Positions 1 to 9,002 of a stretch of 9,537 nt of DNA are shown piece after piece (within the stretch, counting starts at the first letter, position 1; the number at the start of each line of letters is the position of its first letter). The position numbers and the translations under genes were made by a program. Location of the stretch: NCBI GenBank assembly GCA_014376425.1, contig JACMRO010000211.1, positions 1 to 9,537 on the forward strand. The letters run 5' to 3'. The stretch comes from Rubritepida sp. (lineage in GTDB: Bacteria; Pseudomonadota; Alphaproteobacteria; Acetobacterales; Acetobacteraceae). The notes beneath the pieces are model-generated. The model was not told the DNA's origin, did no database searches, and worked only from the letters and a program-made list of their open reading frames with translations.

Positions 1-1364
1 ATTCTTCCCACAGGTCCCAATCCCCGGGTCCATCGCGCTGTCATTCCCCACCATCGTCACCTTCGTCAGCGCATCCGGCCCATTCCCGATCAGCGTCGCC
101 CCCTTAACCGGCGCCCCCACCCGTCCATCCTCGATCAGGTAGGCCTCCGCCGCCGAGAACACGAACTTGCCCGACGTGATGTCCACCTGCCCGCCGCCGA
201 AATTCACCGCATAAAGCCCGCGCTTCACACTCCGAAGAATCTCCTCCGGCGCGTGCCCGCCGCCCAGCATGATCGTGTTCGTCATCCGCGGCATCGGCGC
301 ATGCGCATGGCTCTGCCGCCGGCCGTTACCCGTGGGCTTCACGCCCATTAGCCGCGCGTTCTGCCGGTCCTGGATGAACCCCGTCAGCACCCCATCCTCG
401 ATCATCACGGTGCGGCCGCTGGGCGTGCCCTCGTCATCCACCGTGATGCTGCCGCGCCGGTCGGCCAGCGTCCCGTCATCCACCACCGTGATCCCGGGCG
501 ACCCGATGCGCTTGCCCAGCAGCCCGGCAAAGGCTGACGTGCCCTTGCGGTTGAAATCCCCCTCCAGCCCATGCCCGATCGCCTCATGCAGCAGGATGCC
601 CGGCCAGCCCGGCCCCAGCACCACCTCCATCTCGCCCGCCGGCGCCGGCACCGCGTCCAGGTTCAGTAACGCCCCGCGCAGCGCCTCATCCACCGCGCCC
701 TGCCAGGTCGCCTCATCCAGCACCCGGTCGTAGCCGAAGCGCCCGCCCAGGCCATGCCCGCCGCTCTCCCGCCGCCCATCCTGCTCCACCACCACATTCA
801 CATTGAGCCGCACCAACGGCCGCAGATCAGCCACCCGCACGCCATCCGCGCGCATGATCTGCACCGCCTGCCACTCGCCGGTGATCGACGCGCTGACCTG
901 CACCACCCGGGCGTCACGGCCGCGCGCATAGGCGTCCAGCTCCATCAGCAGCGCCGTCTTGCGCGCGAACGCCATCGCCAGCAGCGGGTTCTGGTCGCTG
1001 TACAGCCGCGGCCCGGCCGCCTGGGGTGCGGCCGCCCATTCGCCATTATGCCCGGCCCGCACCGCCGTCACCGCGCCCGCCGCCCGCGCCAGCGCCGCCT
1101 CGCTGATCTCGCCCGAATGGGCGAAGCCCGCGCCCTCGCCCGCCACCGCGCGCAGCCCGAAGCCGCGCATCGTGTCGAAGCTCGCCGAGCGTATCCGCCC
1201 GTCATCGAGGCTGATCGCCTCGCTCTCCCGGTATTCCAGGAACAGCTCGCCATCGTCACAGCCCGACAGCGTGTCGGCCACGCGCCGCTCGGCCGCGCCG
1301 CGGTCCATGTCGCGGAAGAACAGCGCGTCGGTCACGGCCAGTGCCTGGCAGGGGGCGTCGGACA

Positions 1365-1365
<1 letters not shown>
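1..1365 (-). CDS. tldD: TldD-like zinc metalloprotease (PmbA/TldD family), 3' end cut by window
   Basis: This is the catalytic half of the TldD/TldE (PmbA) heterodimeric peptidase, a cytosolic enzyme that degrades unfolded peptides and matures some modified peptides. Reading from 1365, 455 codons stay open to the window edge. The family's N-terminal pattern SLDDGRIRSASFDTMRGFGL is clear. The zinc site HEAIGH falls at residues 260-265, followed by GLEGDFNRKGTSAF. The cysteine in GIGTCGK is residue 452 and is the expected third metal ligand; its distance from H260 fits E. coli TldD as I recall it (H262, C454). Full-length TldD is about 480 residues, so only some 20-25 C-terminal residues are missing. 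The ATG overlaps the kinase stop codon by one base (TGATG) and has an AAGGAA Shine-Dalgarno sequence 7 bases upstream. In many alphaproteobacteria tldD sits beside cytochrome oxidase genes, which fits heme A synthase in the same operon. The TldE partner is not in the window. Confidence 0.95.
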
Positions 1366-3610
<2,245 letters not shown>

Positions 3611-3614
<4 letters not shown>

Positions 3615-4711
3615 GGCGGGGAGGCCGATGGCCGGCGCAGCCCGTGCAACGCCAGCAGCCCGGCCGTCAGCACCCCAACCGCCACCGCCTGGTGCAGCGT
3701 GCCCAGTGATACCGGCACCACATACAGCAGTGTCGCGATTCCGAGCGCATATTGCAGCAGCACGCTGCCGGTCAGCAGCAGCACCCGGTCACGGGCGGGG
3801 CTGCGCGGCACCCGCCACCAGGCCGTGGCCCCGGCCCCCAGCGCCGCCAGCAGCGCCAGGCTGGCCAGCAGCCGATGATTGAACTGCACCGTGGCGATGT
3901 TGCCCACCAGGTTGCGCCACCAGGGCGCCAGATCGAAATAGCCCGCCGGGACCAGCTGGCCGTCCATCAGCGGAAAGCTGTTGTAGCTGAAGCCGGCGCG
4001 CAGCCCTGCCACGAAGCCGCCCGCCAGCATGGTCGCCACCGCCAACCCAAACGCCCAGGCGACCTGGCGGCGCAGCGCGGGGCGGCGCGCCTCAGCCAGG
4101 CCCGGCAACGGGGCCGCGGCCGGCTGCAGCAGCCCCAGCGCGGTCCAGACCAGGGCCGCATACAGCAGGAACGCCATCGACAGATGCGCGACCAGCCGGA
4201 ACGGTGCGACGGAAACGCGCCCCTCATCGAAGCCCGACGCCACCATGAACCAGCCGATCGCACCCTGCATGCCGCCGAGCACGAATAGCAGCCCCAGCCG
4301 CGGCAGCAGCGGCCGCGCGATGCGCCCGGTCGCCCAGAACCACAGAAAGGGCAGCAGATAGGCCAGGCCGATGACCCGGCCCCAGAAGCGATGCGCCCAT
4401 TCCAGCCAGAAGATCCGCTGGAAGCCCTCCATACCGAAACCCGCATTCTGCAGCTGGTATTGCGGGATGGCGCGATAGAGGTCGTAAAGCCGCTGCCATT
4501 CAGCGCCCGACCAGGGTGGCAGGGTGCCCATGATGGGCGCCCACTCCATGATCGACAGCCCCGAGCCGGTTAACCGCGTGGCGCCACCCAGCGCTACCAT
4601 GATCCACACCATGGAAGCCACGGTGAGCAGCCACAGCGCGACGGGGCGGGTGGCGGCGCGGTTGCCGCGGTCGGCGGGGGCCAGTGTGCTGGAGAGGGCG
4701 TCGAAAGGCAT
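3611..4711 (-). CDS. ctaA: Heme A synthase, COX15/CtaA family
   Basis: This 366-residue inner-membrane enzyme oxidises the C8 methyl of heme O to give heme A, the cofactor of aa3-type cytochrome c oxidase. About eight membrane segments are visible (roughly 25-41, 112-127, 138-157, 172-195, 217-238, 280-299, 309-331, 335-357). The four expected heme-ligating histidines are present: H107 (EWAHRFWGR), H176 (RLVAHLSMA), H279 (QFNHRLLAS) and H340 (GTLHQAVAV). The signatures GGATRLTGSGLSIMEWAPI and NSFPLMDGQLVP are typical of the mitochondrial/alphaproteobacterial COX15 type. There are no cysteines at all, so it lacks the cysteine pair of Gram-positive CtaA. The reading frame is open far upstream (to 5542), but the family N terminus matches the ATG at 4711; the upstream part is antisense to the glycosyltransferase. 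It is the first gene of a likely operon with the kinase and tldD. Confidence 0.96.
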
Positions 4712-4718
4712 AGAGCAC

Positions 4719-4724
4719 AGTATA
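4719..4724 (-). promoter_or_regulatory. Putative -10 box of a leaderless ctaA promoter
   Basis: TATACT on the minus strand matches 5 of 6 bases of TATAAT. Transcription starting 7 bases downstream would begin at or within one base of the ctaA ATG (4711). There is no Shine-Dalgarno-like sequence in the gap (CTGTGCTCT). The -35 region is weak: CTGCGA at a 17-bp spacing matches 3 of 6. The promoter call is therefore tentative. Confidence 0.4.
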
Positions 4725-4798
4725 GGATGACTTGCGCCGTTTCGCAGCCGGAGTGACGCGGATTGTGGGCCAGCCACATCGCTGCTACCGGCCAAGGC

Positions 4799-5536
4799 AT
4801 GACCGAACCGCCCCCAGCAGCGGAGCTGCGTGACCGCGACGAGACGCCGCCGCTGCTCAGCGTCGTGGTGCCGGTGCGTAATGAGGCGGCGAACATCGCA
4901 CCGTTGGTGGCGGAAATCCGTGCCGCCCTGGCCGGGCTGCCGCATGAGATCATCTATGTCGATGATGGCTCGTCCGACGGCACGGCGGCTGAACTGGCGG
5001 CGGCAGGCGTCGGCCGGCTGCGGCACCGCGCCAGCTGCGGCCAGTCGGCCGCAGTCATCACCGGTGTACGGGCGGCGCGCGGCCAATGGATCGCGACGCT
5101 GGACGGCGACGGGCAGAACGACCCGGCCGACATCCCCCGGCTGCTGGCCCGTGCCCAGGCGCTGGGCGGCGACGTGCTGGTGGCCGGGCACCGGGTGGCG
5201 CGGCGCGACACCGTGGTGAAACGCCTGACCAGCCGCGTCGCCAACCGCATCCGCGCCAGGCTGCTGCGCGACGCGACGCCTGATAGCGGTTGCGGCCTGA
5301 AGGTATTTCCGCGTGCCCTGTTCCTGGAACTGCCGCGTTTCGACCACATGCACCGCTACCTGCCGGCGCTGGTACTGCGCCAGGGGGGCCAGGTGGTCAG
5401 CGAGCCGGTCCATCACCGGCCCCGCACCCGCGGGGTCTCCAATTACGGCACGCTGGACCGGCTGCTGGTGGCCTTCCTCGACCTGGTGGGCGTGGCATGG
5501 CTGCAGCGGCGCGGGAAGCGGCCGGTCATCGAGTGA
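4799..5536 (+). CDS. Family 2 glycosyltransferase, polyprenyl-phosphate sugar synthase (DPM1/GtrB/ArnC) type
   Basis: This 245-residue GT-A fold protein transfers a sugar from a nucleotide donor, most likely onto a lipid phosphate on the cytoplasmic face of the inner membrane. Visible motifs are VVVPVRNEA (22-30), VDDGSSDGT for nucleotide binding (54-62), the metal/donor motif DGDGQNDP (102-109, in place of the common DADLQ), DSGCGLKVF (152-160) and HRPRTRGVSNYG near residues 206-217. It lacks the two C-terminal membrane helices of GtrB/ArnC. It has only one hydrophobic, possibly membrane-associating stretch, DRLLVAFLDLVGVAWLQRR (220-238). Sugar and acceptor are not readable. I chose the ATG at 4799. 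An in-frame TTG at 4763 would add 12 unconserved residues and lies in the intergenic region shared with ctaA; the ATG has only a poor AAGG one base away, so the start is uncertain. The stop overlaps the next gene by GTGA. Confidence 0.88.
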   Translation: MTEPPPAAELRDRDETPPLLSVVVPVRNEAANIAPLVAEIRAALAGLPHEIIYVDDGSSDGTAAELAAAGVGRLRHRASCGQSAAVITGVRAARGQWIATLDGDGQNDPADIPRLLARAQALGGDVLVAGHRVARRDTVVKRLTSRVANRIRARLLRDATPDSGCGLKVFPRALFLELPRFDHMHRYLPALVLRQGGQVVSEPVHHRPRTRGVSNYGTLDRLLVAFLDLVGVAWLQRRGKRPVIE

Positions 5537-6183
5537 GCCCAACCGCCAGGGGCCTGGCCAAACTCGCCATGCTGGCGGCGGGGCTGGTCGCTGGCGGCCT
5601 GCTGCTGCGTGCGATCGGCGCCGCGCCGGGCACCGAATGGGTCGACCGTTACATCCGCGGCGAGGGTCTGCGGGGCGAGCTGATCTTCCTGGCGGCCGCC
5701 GGCGCGGCCACGGCGGTAGGGGTGCCGCGGCAGTCCGTGGCCTTCCTGGGCGGCTATGCCTACGGCACGGTGGTGGGCACAGGCCTGGCGCTGCTGGCGC
5801 AGCTGCTGGGCTGCGCGGCGGCCTGGGCGTGGGCCCGCGCGGTCGGCCGCGGTTGGGCAGAGCGGCGGCTGGATGGGCGCTTCGGCCCCCGGCTGCGGCC
5901 GCTGGTGGAACGGCTGCGCGGCAACCCTTTTACCGCCACCCTGGCGCTGCGGCTGCTGCCGGTGGGCAACAACCTGGCACTGAACCTGCTGGCTGGCCTG
6001 TCCGGCATTGCGGCGGGGCCGTTCCTGGCCGCTTCGGCGGTGGGCTACCTGCCGCAAACCATCATCTTCTCGCTGCTGGGCAAGGGCGTGCGGGTGGATG
6101 GCGCCTGGCAGATGGCGCTGGCGGGTGGGCTGCTGGTTGTGTCGGTCCTGCTGGGGCTGTGGCTGCTGCGGCGGCAGCGGTAG
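5533..6183 (+). CDS. VTT-domain membrane protein, TVP38/TMEM64 (DedA-related) family
   Basis: This 216-residue, mostly hydrophobic inner-membrane protein has membrane segments near 9-29, 48-64, 67-100, 133-156, 161-180 and 191-212. Family features are the re-entrant motif FLGGYAYG (71-78), preceded by GVPRQSVA, and RLLPVGNNLALNLLAGLSGI (140-159) in the second half, followed by FLAASAVGYLPQTII. VTT/DedA proteins act in lipid scrambling or transport in eukaryotes, and DedA relatives recycle undecaprenyl phosphate in bacteria. The exact substrate here is unknown. The GTG start at 5533 overlaps the glycosyltransferase TGA at 5534-5536 by 4 bases, so the two are co-translated. The frame is open to 5290 upstream, but that part is out-of-frame reading of the glycosyltransferase. 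A purine-rich GGGAAG at 5513-5518 is too distant to be a good ribosome binding site, so coupling is the likely mode of initiation. Confidence 0.88.
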   Translation: MSPTARGLAKLAMLAAGLVAGGLLLRAIGAAPGTEWVDRYIRGEGLRGELIFLAAAGAATAVGVPRQSVAFLGGYAYGTVVGTGLALLAQLLGCAAAWAWARAVGRGWAERRLDGRFGPRLRPLVERLRGNPFTATLALRLLPVGNNLALNLLAGLSGIAAGPFLAASAVGYLPQTIIFSLLGKGVRVDGAWQMALAGGLLVVSVLLGLWLLRRQR

Positions 6184-6196
6184 CAGCTTTGGCCAA

Positions 6197-6212
6197 CCGG
6201 CTGCGGGGCCGG
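6197..6212. other. Small GC-rich inverted repeat in a convergent intergenic region
   Basis: CCGGC and GCCGG flank a 6-base loop (TGCGGG) 13 bases after the VTT gene stop. There is no T-tract, so it is at most a weak or Rho-assisted transcription end. The same 89-base gap (6184-6272) between two convergent genes holds two direct copies of GCGGCCCGG (6229-6237 and 6251-6259). I see no gene here. Confidence 0.25.
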
Positions 6213-6272
6213 ATCGCTGTGCCGTAGAGCGGCCCGGAAGACCCGGTGGTGCGGCCCGGTGAAGTACTCCGT

Positions 6273-7247
6273 CTACTCGCGCCAGGGGCTGGCCTGCCAC
6301 AATTCCCGGGTCCGGCTGTCCACCACGCCCGCGTAGTCGCGATAAGCGGCGCCCCAGATCGGCCGCAGCGGCATGGATTGCCGCGCCGCCTCGGCCACGA
6401 AGCCCGGGTCGCGCATCGCACCTTCCAGTGCCGCGACCAGCGCCTGAGTGACCGCCGCCGGCATCCCCGGCGGGCCGACGATGCCGCGCGAGGCGCCCAT
6501 CACGATATCCAGCCCCAATTCGCGGAAAGTGGGGGCCTCGGGCGCCTCCGGCTGGCGGCGTTCGGCGGCCTGGGCCAGCAGGCGCAGGCGGCCTTCCCGC
6601 ACCAGCGCCAGCCCGTCCCCGACATTGACCGCCGCCATGTCGAGATGCCCGCCCAGCAGCGCCGGGATCAGCGGCGCCACCCCGGCGAACGGCACGTGGG
6701 TGAAGCGTGGGAGACCCGCCGCGCGCTCGAAAGCCAACATGAACAGATGGTCGTCGCTGCCAACGCCGGTGGTGCCGTAGTTCAGCCCGCCGGGCCGGGC
6801 GCGGCCGGCGGCGATCAGGTCGGCCAGGCTGCGCACCGGGCTGTCGGCGCGGACGTAGAAGGCGTTGGCATCCTCGACGATGTTGGCCAGGAAGGTGAAG
6901 CCCAGCGCCTGGAACCGTGCCGGGCGTTCCAGCGGGATGGCGTTCTGTGCTGGCAGCGTGGTGGCCAGCAGGGTGTAGCCGTCCGGCGCGGCATTGTAGG
7001 CCGCTTCCATGCCGATTTGCCCGGCGGCGCCCTGACGGTTGGTGACGACGTGTCGCAGGCCGGGGATCCGCGCGGCGACGAGTGGCATGATGATACGCGC
7101 CATCACATCCACGCCGCCGCCGGCGGGGAAAGGGACGATGACGTCGACAGGGCGGTCCAGCGGCCAGGCCGCCTGGGCCTGTGCCAGATGCGGCAAGGCC
7201 AGATGCGGCAAGACCAGCGCGGCCAGCGTTGTGCGGCGTGATGGCAT
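6273..7247 (-). CDS. Bug/TctC-family periplasmic substrate-binding receptor (tripartite tricarboxylate transporter type)
   Basis: This 324-residue secreted binding protein captures a small carboxylate or similar ligand in the periplasm; the ligand cannot be predicted. The signal peptide covers residues 1 to about 26 (ending AQAQA). Family motifs are PFPAGGGVDVMAR (39-51, usually PF.AGG..D..AR), NRQGAAGQIGMEA (70-82), PDGYTLL (88-94), LNYGTTGVGS (155-164), HVPFAG (184-189) and a C-terminal GPPGMPAAV. The length fits the family. The start is well supported: GGGAGG lies 5 bases before the ATG. No TctA or TctB membrane subunits are present nearby, so it is an orphan receptor, as is common where this family has expanded. 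Its hydrophobic leader contains a perfect in-frame 15-bp duplication (LPHLA twice). It diverges from the repeat-protein gene across a 109-base spacer. Confidence 0.93.
   Translation of the reverse strand: MPSRRTTLAALVLPHLALPHLAQAQAAWPLDRPVDVIVPFPAGGGVDVMARIIMPLVAARIPGLRHVVTNRQGAAGQIGMEAAYNAAPDGYTLLATTLPAQNAIPLERPARFQALGFTFLANIVEDANAFYVRADSPVRSLADLIAAGRARPGGLNYGTTGVGSDDHLFMLAFERAAGLPRFTHVPFAGVAPLIPALLGGHLDMAAVNVGDGLALVREGRLRLLAQAAERRQPEAPEAPTFRELGLDIVMGASRGIVGPPGMPAAVTQALVAALEGAMRDPGFVAEAARQSMPLRPIWGAAYRDYAGVVDSRTRELWQASPWRE
7183..7212 (-). repeat. Perfect 15-bp tandem duplication in a signal peptide
   Basis: Two identical, adjacent 15-bp copies (plus-strand gccagatgcggcaag) encode LPHLA-LPHLA, residues 13-22 of the receptor precursor. 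The duplication is in frame and lengthens the hydrophobic core of the signal peptide by five residues. The absence of any base difference suggests a recent slippage event. Confidence 0.9.
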
Positions 7248-7252
7248 GGCGG

Positions 7253-7258
7253 CCTCCC
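7253..7258 (-). promoter_or_regulatory. Strong Shine-Dalgarno sequence of the Bug receptor gene
   Basis: GGGAGG on the minus strand lies 5 bases upstream of the ATG at 7247, one of the best ribosome binding sites in the window, and it fixes the start of the receptor. Confidence 0.75.
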
Positions 7259-7356
7259 GTTTCGCGCAATCTGAGGCGGTTGGCGGCCGGCCGTCCAGTA
7301 TTTCCTTGCCCGCAGCGGTTCGCCGGGTTCAGGCTTGCCACCGGGAGAAAAGGACA

Positions 7357-7839
7357 ATGACTAAACCACCTCTGGCGCGGCGCCTGCTGCTGTTGGCCAC
7401 CATCCCCACCGCCGCGAGTGCCCAGAAGGGCGGCACCGGCGTCACCGATGCCGATTCGGGCGACAGCCCCGGCCGTGGCCGCGGCGGCAGCCGCCCCATC
7501 CAGCGCCAGCCAACCTCCGACAGCGACCCGCGTGACCGCGCCGGGCAGGGCCGGCCGCAGACCGGCACTTCGGACAGTGACCCGAACGACCCGGGTGGCC
7601 GTGGCCGCCCCCGCACCGGCCAGAGCGACAGCGACCCGCGCGACCGCGCCGGAAGTGGCCGCGCCTACACCGGCCAGAGCGACAGCGACCCGCGTGACGG
7701 CGCCGGCCGTGGCCAACCCCGCACCGGCAATTCGGACAGCGATCCGCGCGACGGCGCCGGGCGCGGCCGGCCCAGCACCGGCGTCAGCGACAGTGATCCG
7801 CGCGATCCGGCCGGGCGGGGCGGGTATCGGTACCGTTAG
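7357..7839 (+). CDS. Secreted low-complexity protein of six 18-residue SDSDPRD repeats, function unknown
   Basis: I do not recognise a named family. The 160-residue product starts at an ATG preceded by purine-rich GGGAGAAAAGGA (7343-7354). Residues 1-22 look like a Sec signal peptide: basic PLARR, then LLLLATIPT, then AASA with likely cleavage before QKG. Residues 53-160 are exactly six units of 18 residues, consensus xSDSDPRDxAGRGRPxTG. A degenerate earlier unit lies at 29-46 (VTDADSGDSPGRGRGGSR), followed by the linker PIQRQP. No cysteine, aromatic core or membrane segment is seen apart from YRYR at the very end, so the mature protein is probably disordered, with alternating acidic (DSDPRD) and basic (GRGRP) patches. 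Aspartates spaced DxDxxD could bind calcium, but that is speculation. The signal peptide and the phase-perfect repeats argue strongly that this frame is coding. The frame is open further upstream (7039), antisense to the receptor gene; that part is not used. Confidence 0.8.
   Translation: MTKPPLARRLLLLATIPTAASAQKGGTGVTDADSGDSPGRGRGGSRPIQRQPTSDSDPRDRAGQGRPQTGTSDSDPNDPGGRGRPRTGQSDSDPRDRAGSGRAYTGQSDSDPRDGAGRGQPRTGNSDSDPRDGAGRGRPSTGVSDSDPRDPAGRGGYRYR
7513..7836 (+). repeat. Six tandem 54-bp coding repeats
   Basis: Units are 7513-7566, 7567-7620, 7621-7674, 7675-7728, 7729-7782 and 7783-7836, with no spacer and no length variation. Units 3 and 4 are identical at 45 of 54 bases. The most constant part encodes SDSDPRD; the positions after it vary. 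A diverged seventh copy lies at 7441-7494. The array runs right to the stop codon. Confidence 0.93.
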
Positions 7840-8969
7840 CTCAGCTGCGCCCGTTCATACTGCACCGGCCAGGCGACGCTTGCGCCCAGCGCGCGGGCCG
7901 CCACGAGCGGCCAGTGCGGCTCAGCCATCAGCTTGCGGCCCATGATCACCAGGTCGGCGCGGCCATTGGCCAGCACCTCCTCGGCCAGGTCGGGGGTGTT
8001 GATCATGCCCACCGCGCCCGTCGCCATGCCGGTCTCACGGCGGATCGCTTCACTGAACGGTAATTGGTAGCCGGGGCCTGGGGTGATTTTCTGCCGCGGG
8101 TCCAGGCCGCCGGTGGTGCAGTCCATCAGGTCCACCTCGCCAGTCGCCGCCAGCAGCCGCGTAATGGCGATGGCTTCGGCCAGGTCGAGCCCGCCCTCCA
8201 CCCAGTCCGTGCAGGAAAGGCGGACGAAGAGCGGCAGGTCGGCCGGCCACTCCGCGCGCACCGCGGCGATGACCTCGAGCAGGAAGCGGGTCCGCCCGGC
8301 GGTGTCGCCGCCATAGCCGTCGTTTCGCTGGTTGCTGAGCGGACTGAGGAACTGATGCAGCAGGTATCCGTGCCCGGCATGCAGCTCGACGATACGGTAG
8401 CCCGCCTGCCGCGCCAGCTTCGCCGAATGCGCGAATTCGGCCGTCACACGGGCGATGTCGTCCAGCCCCATGGCGCGGGGCAAGTTGTGGCCGGGGCCGA
8501 AGGGCAGGGCACTCGGCCCCAGCACCTGCCAGCCGCCCTCGGTGACGGGGTGAGGCCCGCTGCCCTCCCAGGGCCTGCGGATCGACGCCTTGCGCCCGGC
8601 ATGGGCAAGCTGCATCGCCGGCACCGCGCCCTGGCCCGCGATGAAGCCGGCGATCCGCGCCAGCCCGTCCCGTTGCGCCGCGTTCCACAGGCCCAGGCAA
8701 TGCGCGGTGATCCGGCCCTCGGCCGAGACATGCGTGGCCTCGGTGCAGATGATGCCCGCCCCGCCGGCGGCGCGGGCGCCCAGATGCACGAGGTGCCAAT
8801 CGTTGGGCATGCCGTCGTCGCTGGAATATTCGCACAGCGGCGAGAGCATGATGCGGTTCTTCGCGGTCACGCCTCGCCAGGTGATCGGGCGGAACAAATG
8901 CGGGTTGCGCCCCGGCTGCTGGATGCGACGGGAATCTTCGCCTGAATTGGGGTTGGCCGGGCTGTTCAT
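7836..8969 (-). CDS. NADH:flavin oxidoreductase / Old Yellow Enzyme, YqjM (NamA) type
   Basis: This 377-residue TIM-barrel FMN enzyme, likely cytosolic, reduces activated C=C bonds using NAD(P)H. Features of the YqjM class are LFRPITWRGVTAKNRI (25-40), the redox-tuning cysteine in SPLCEYS (C46), DWHLVHLGARAAGG (57-70), the barrel motif MQLAHAGRKA (119-128) and ELHAGHGYLLHQFLSP (195-210), where H197 and H200 are the expected substrate-anchoring pair. Also present are the SNQRNDGYGG signature, FVRLS (R250) and GRKLMAEPHWP near the C terminus (phosphate binding of FMN). The physiological substrate is unknown. The first 23 residues are unconserved and the Shine-Dalgarno sequence is weak, but no other methionine is available before the core. 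It follows the NemA-like gene by 33 bases, so the two form an operon. Its TAA stop overlaps tail to tail with the TAG of the repeat-protein gene. Confidence 0.94.
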   Translation of the reverse strand: MNSPANPNSGEDSRRIQQPGRNPHLFRPITWRGVTAKNRIMLSPLCEYSSDDGMPNDWHLVHLGARAAGGAGIICTEATHVSAEGRITAHCLGLWNAAQRDGLARIAGFIAGQGAVPAMQLAHAGRKASIRRPWEGSGPHPVTEGGWQVLGPSALPFGPGHNLPRAMGLDDIARVTAEFAHSAKLARQAGYRIVELHAGHGYLLHQFLSPLSNQRNDGYGGDTAGRTRFLLEVIAAVRAEWPADLPLFVRLSCTDWVEGGLDLAEAIAITRLLAATGEVDLMDCTTGGLDPRQKITPGPGYQLPFSEAIRRETGMATGAVGMINTPDLAEEVLANGRADLVIMGRKLMAEPHWPLVAARALGASVAWPVQYERAQLS

Positions 8970-9002
8970 CGGCTCGACGCTAGCCCGGCCATGCCGTCCC
9001 GG

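Noticed and set aside
4763..4798. TTG start for the glycosyltransferase
   Set aside because: It would add 12 residues of no visible conservation in the shared promoter region. The ATG at 4799 is preferred, though its Shine-Dalgarno sequence is poor.
4712..5542. N-terminal extension of heme A synthase up to 5542
   Set aside because: The frame is open, but the extension is antisense to the glycosyltransferase and has no similarity to COX15. The family N terminus begins at the ATG at 4711.
6184..6272. Bidirectional intrinsic terminator between the VTT and receptor genes
   Set aside because: Only a 5-bp stem without a T-tract is present, plus direct rather than inverted CCCGG copies, so no true intrinsic terminator is supported.
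5443..7716. A 757-codon minus-strand open frame spanning several genes
   Set aside because: It runs antisense or out of frame over the VTT, receptor and repeat-protein genes. Its N-terminal repetitive AVARVAVALAG-like sequence is only the reverse reading of the 54-bp repeats.
7513..7836. CRISPR array
   Set aside because: The 54-bp units are directly adjacent with no unique spacers and keep a coding frame throughout.
8966..8992. Eight-codon leader peptide (MAGLASSR) ending ATGA over the YqjM-type start
   Set aside because: The overlap is suggestive of coupling, but so short a frame in GC-rich DNA is expected by chance and there is no ribosome binding site.
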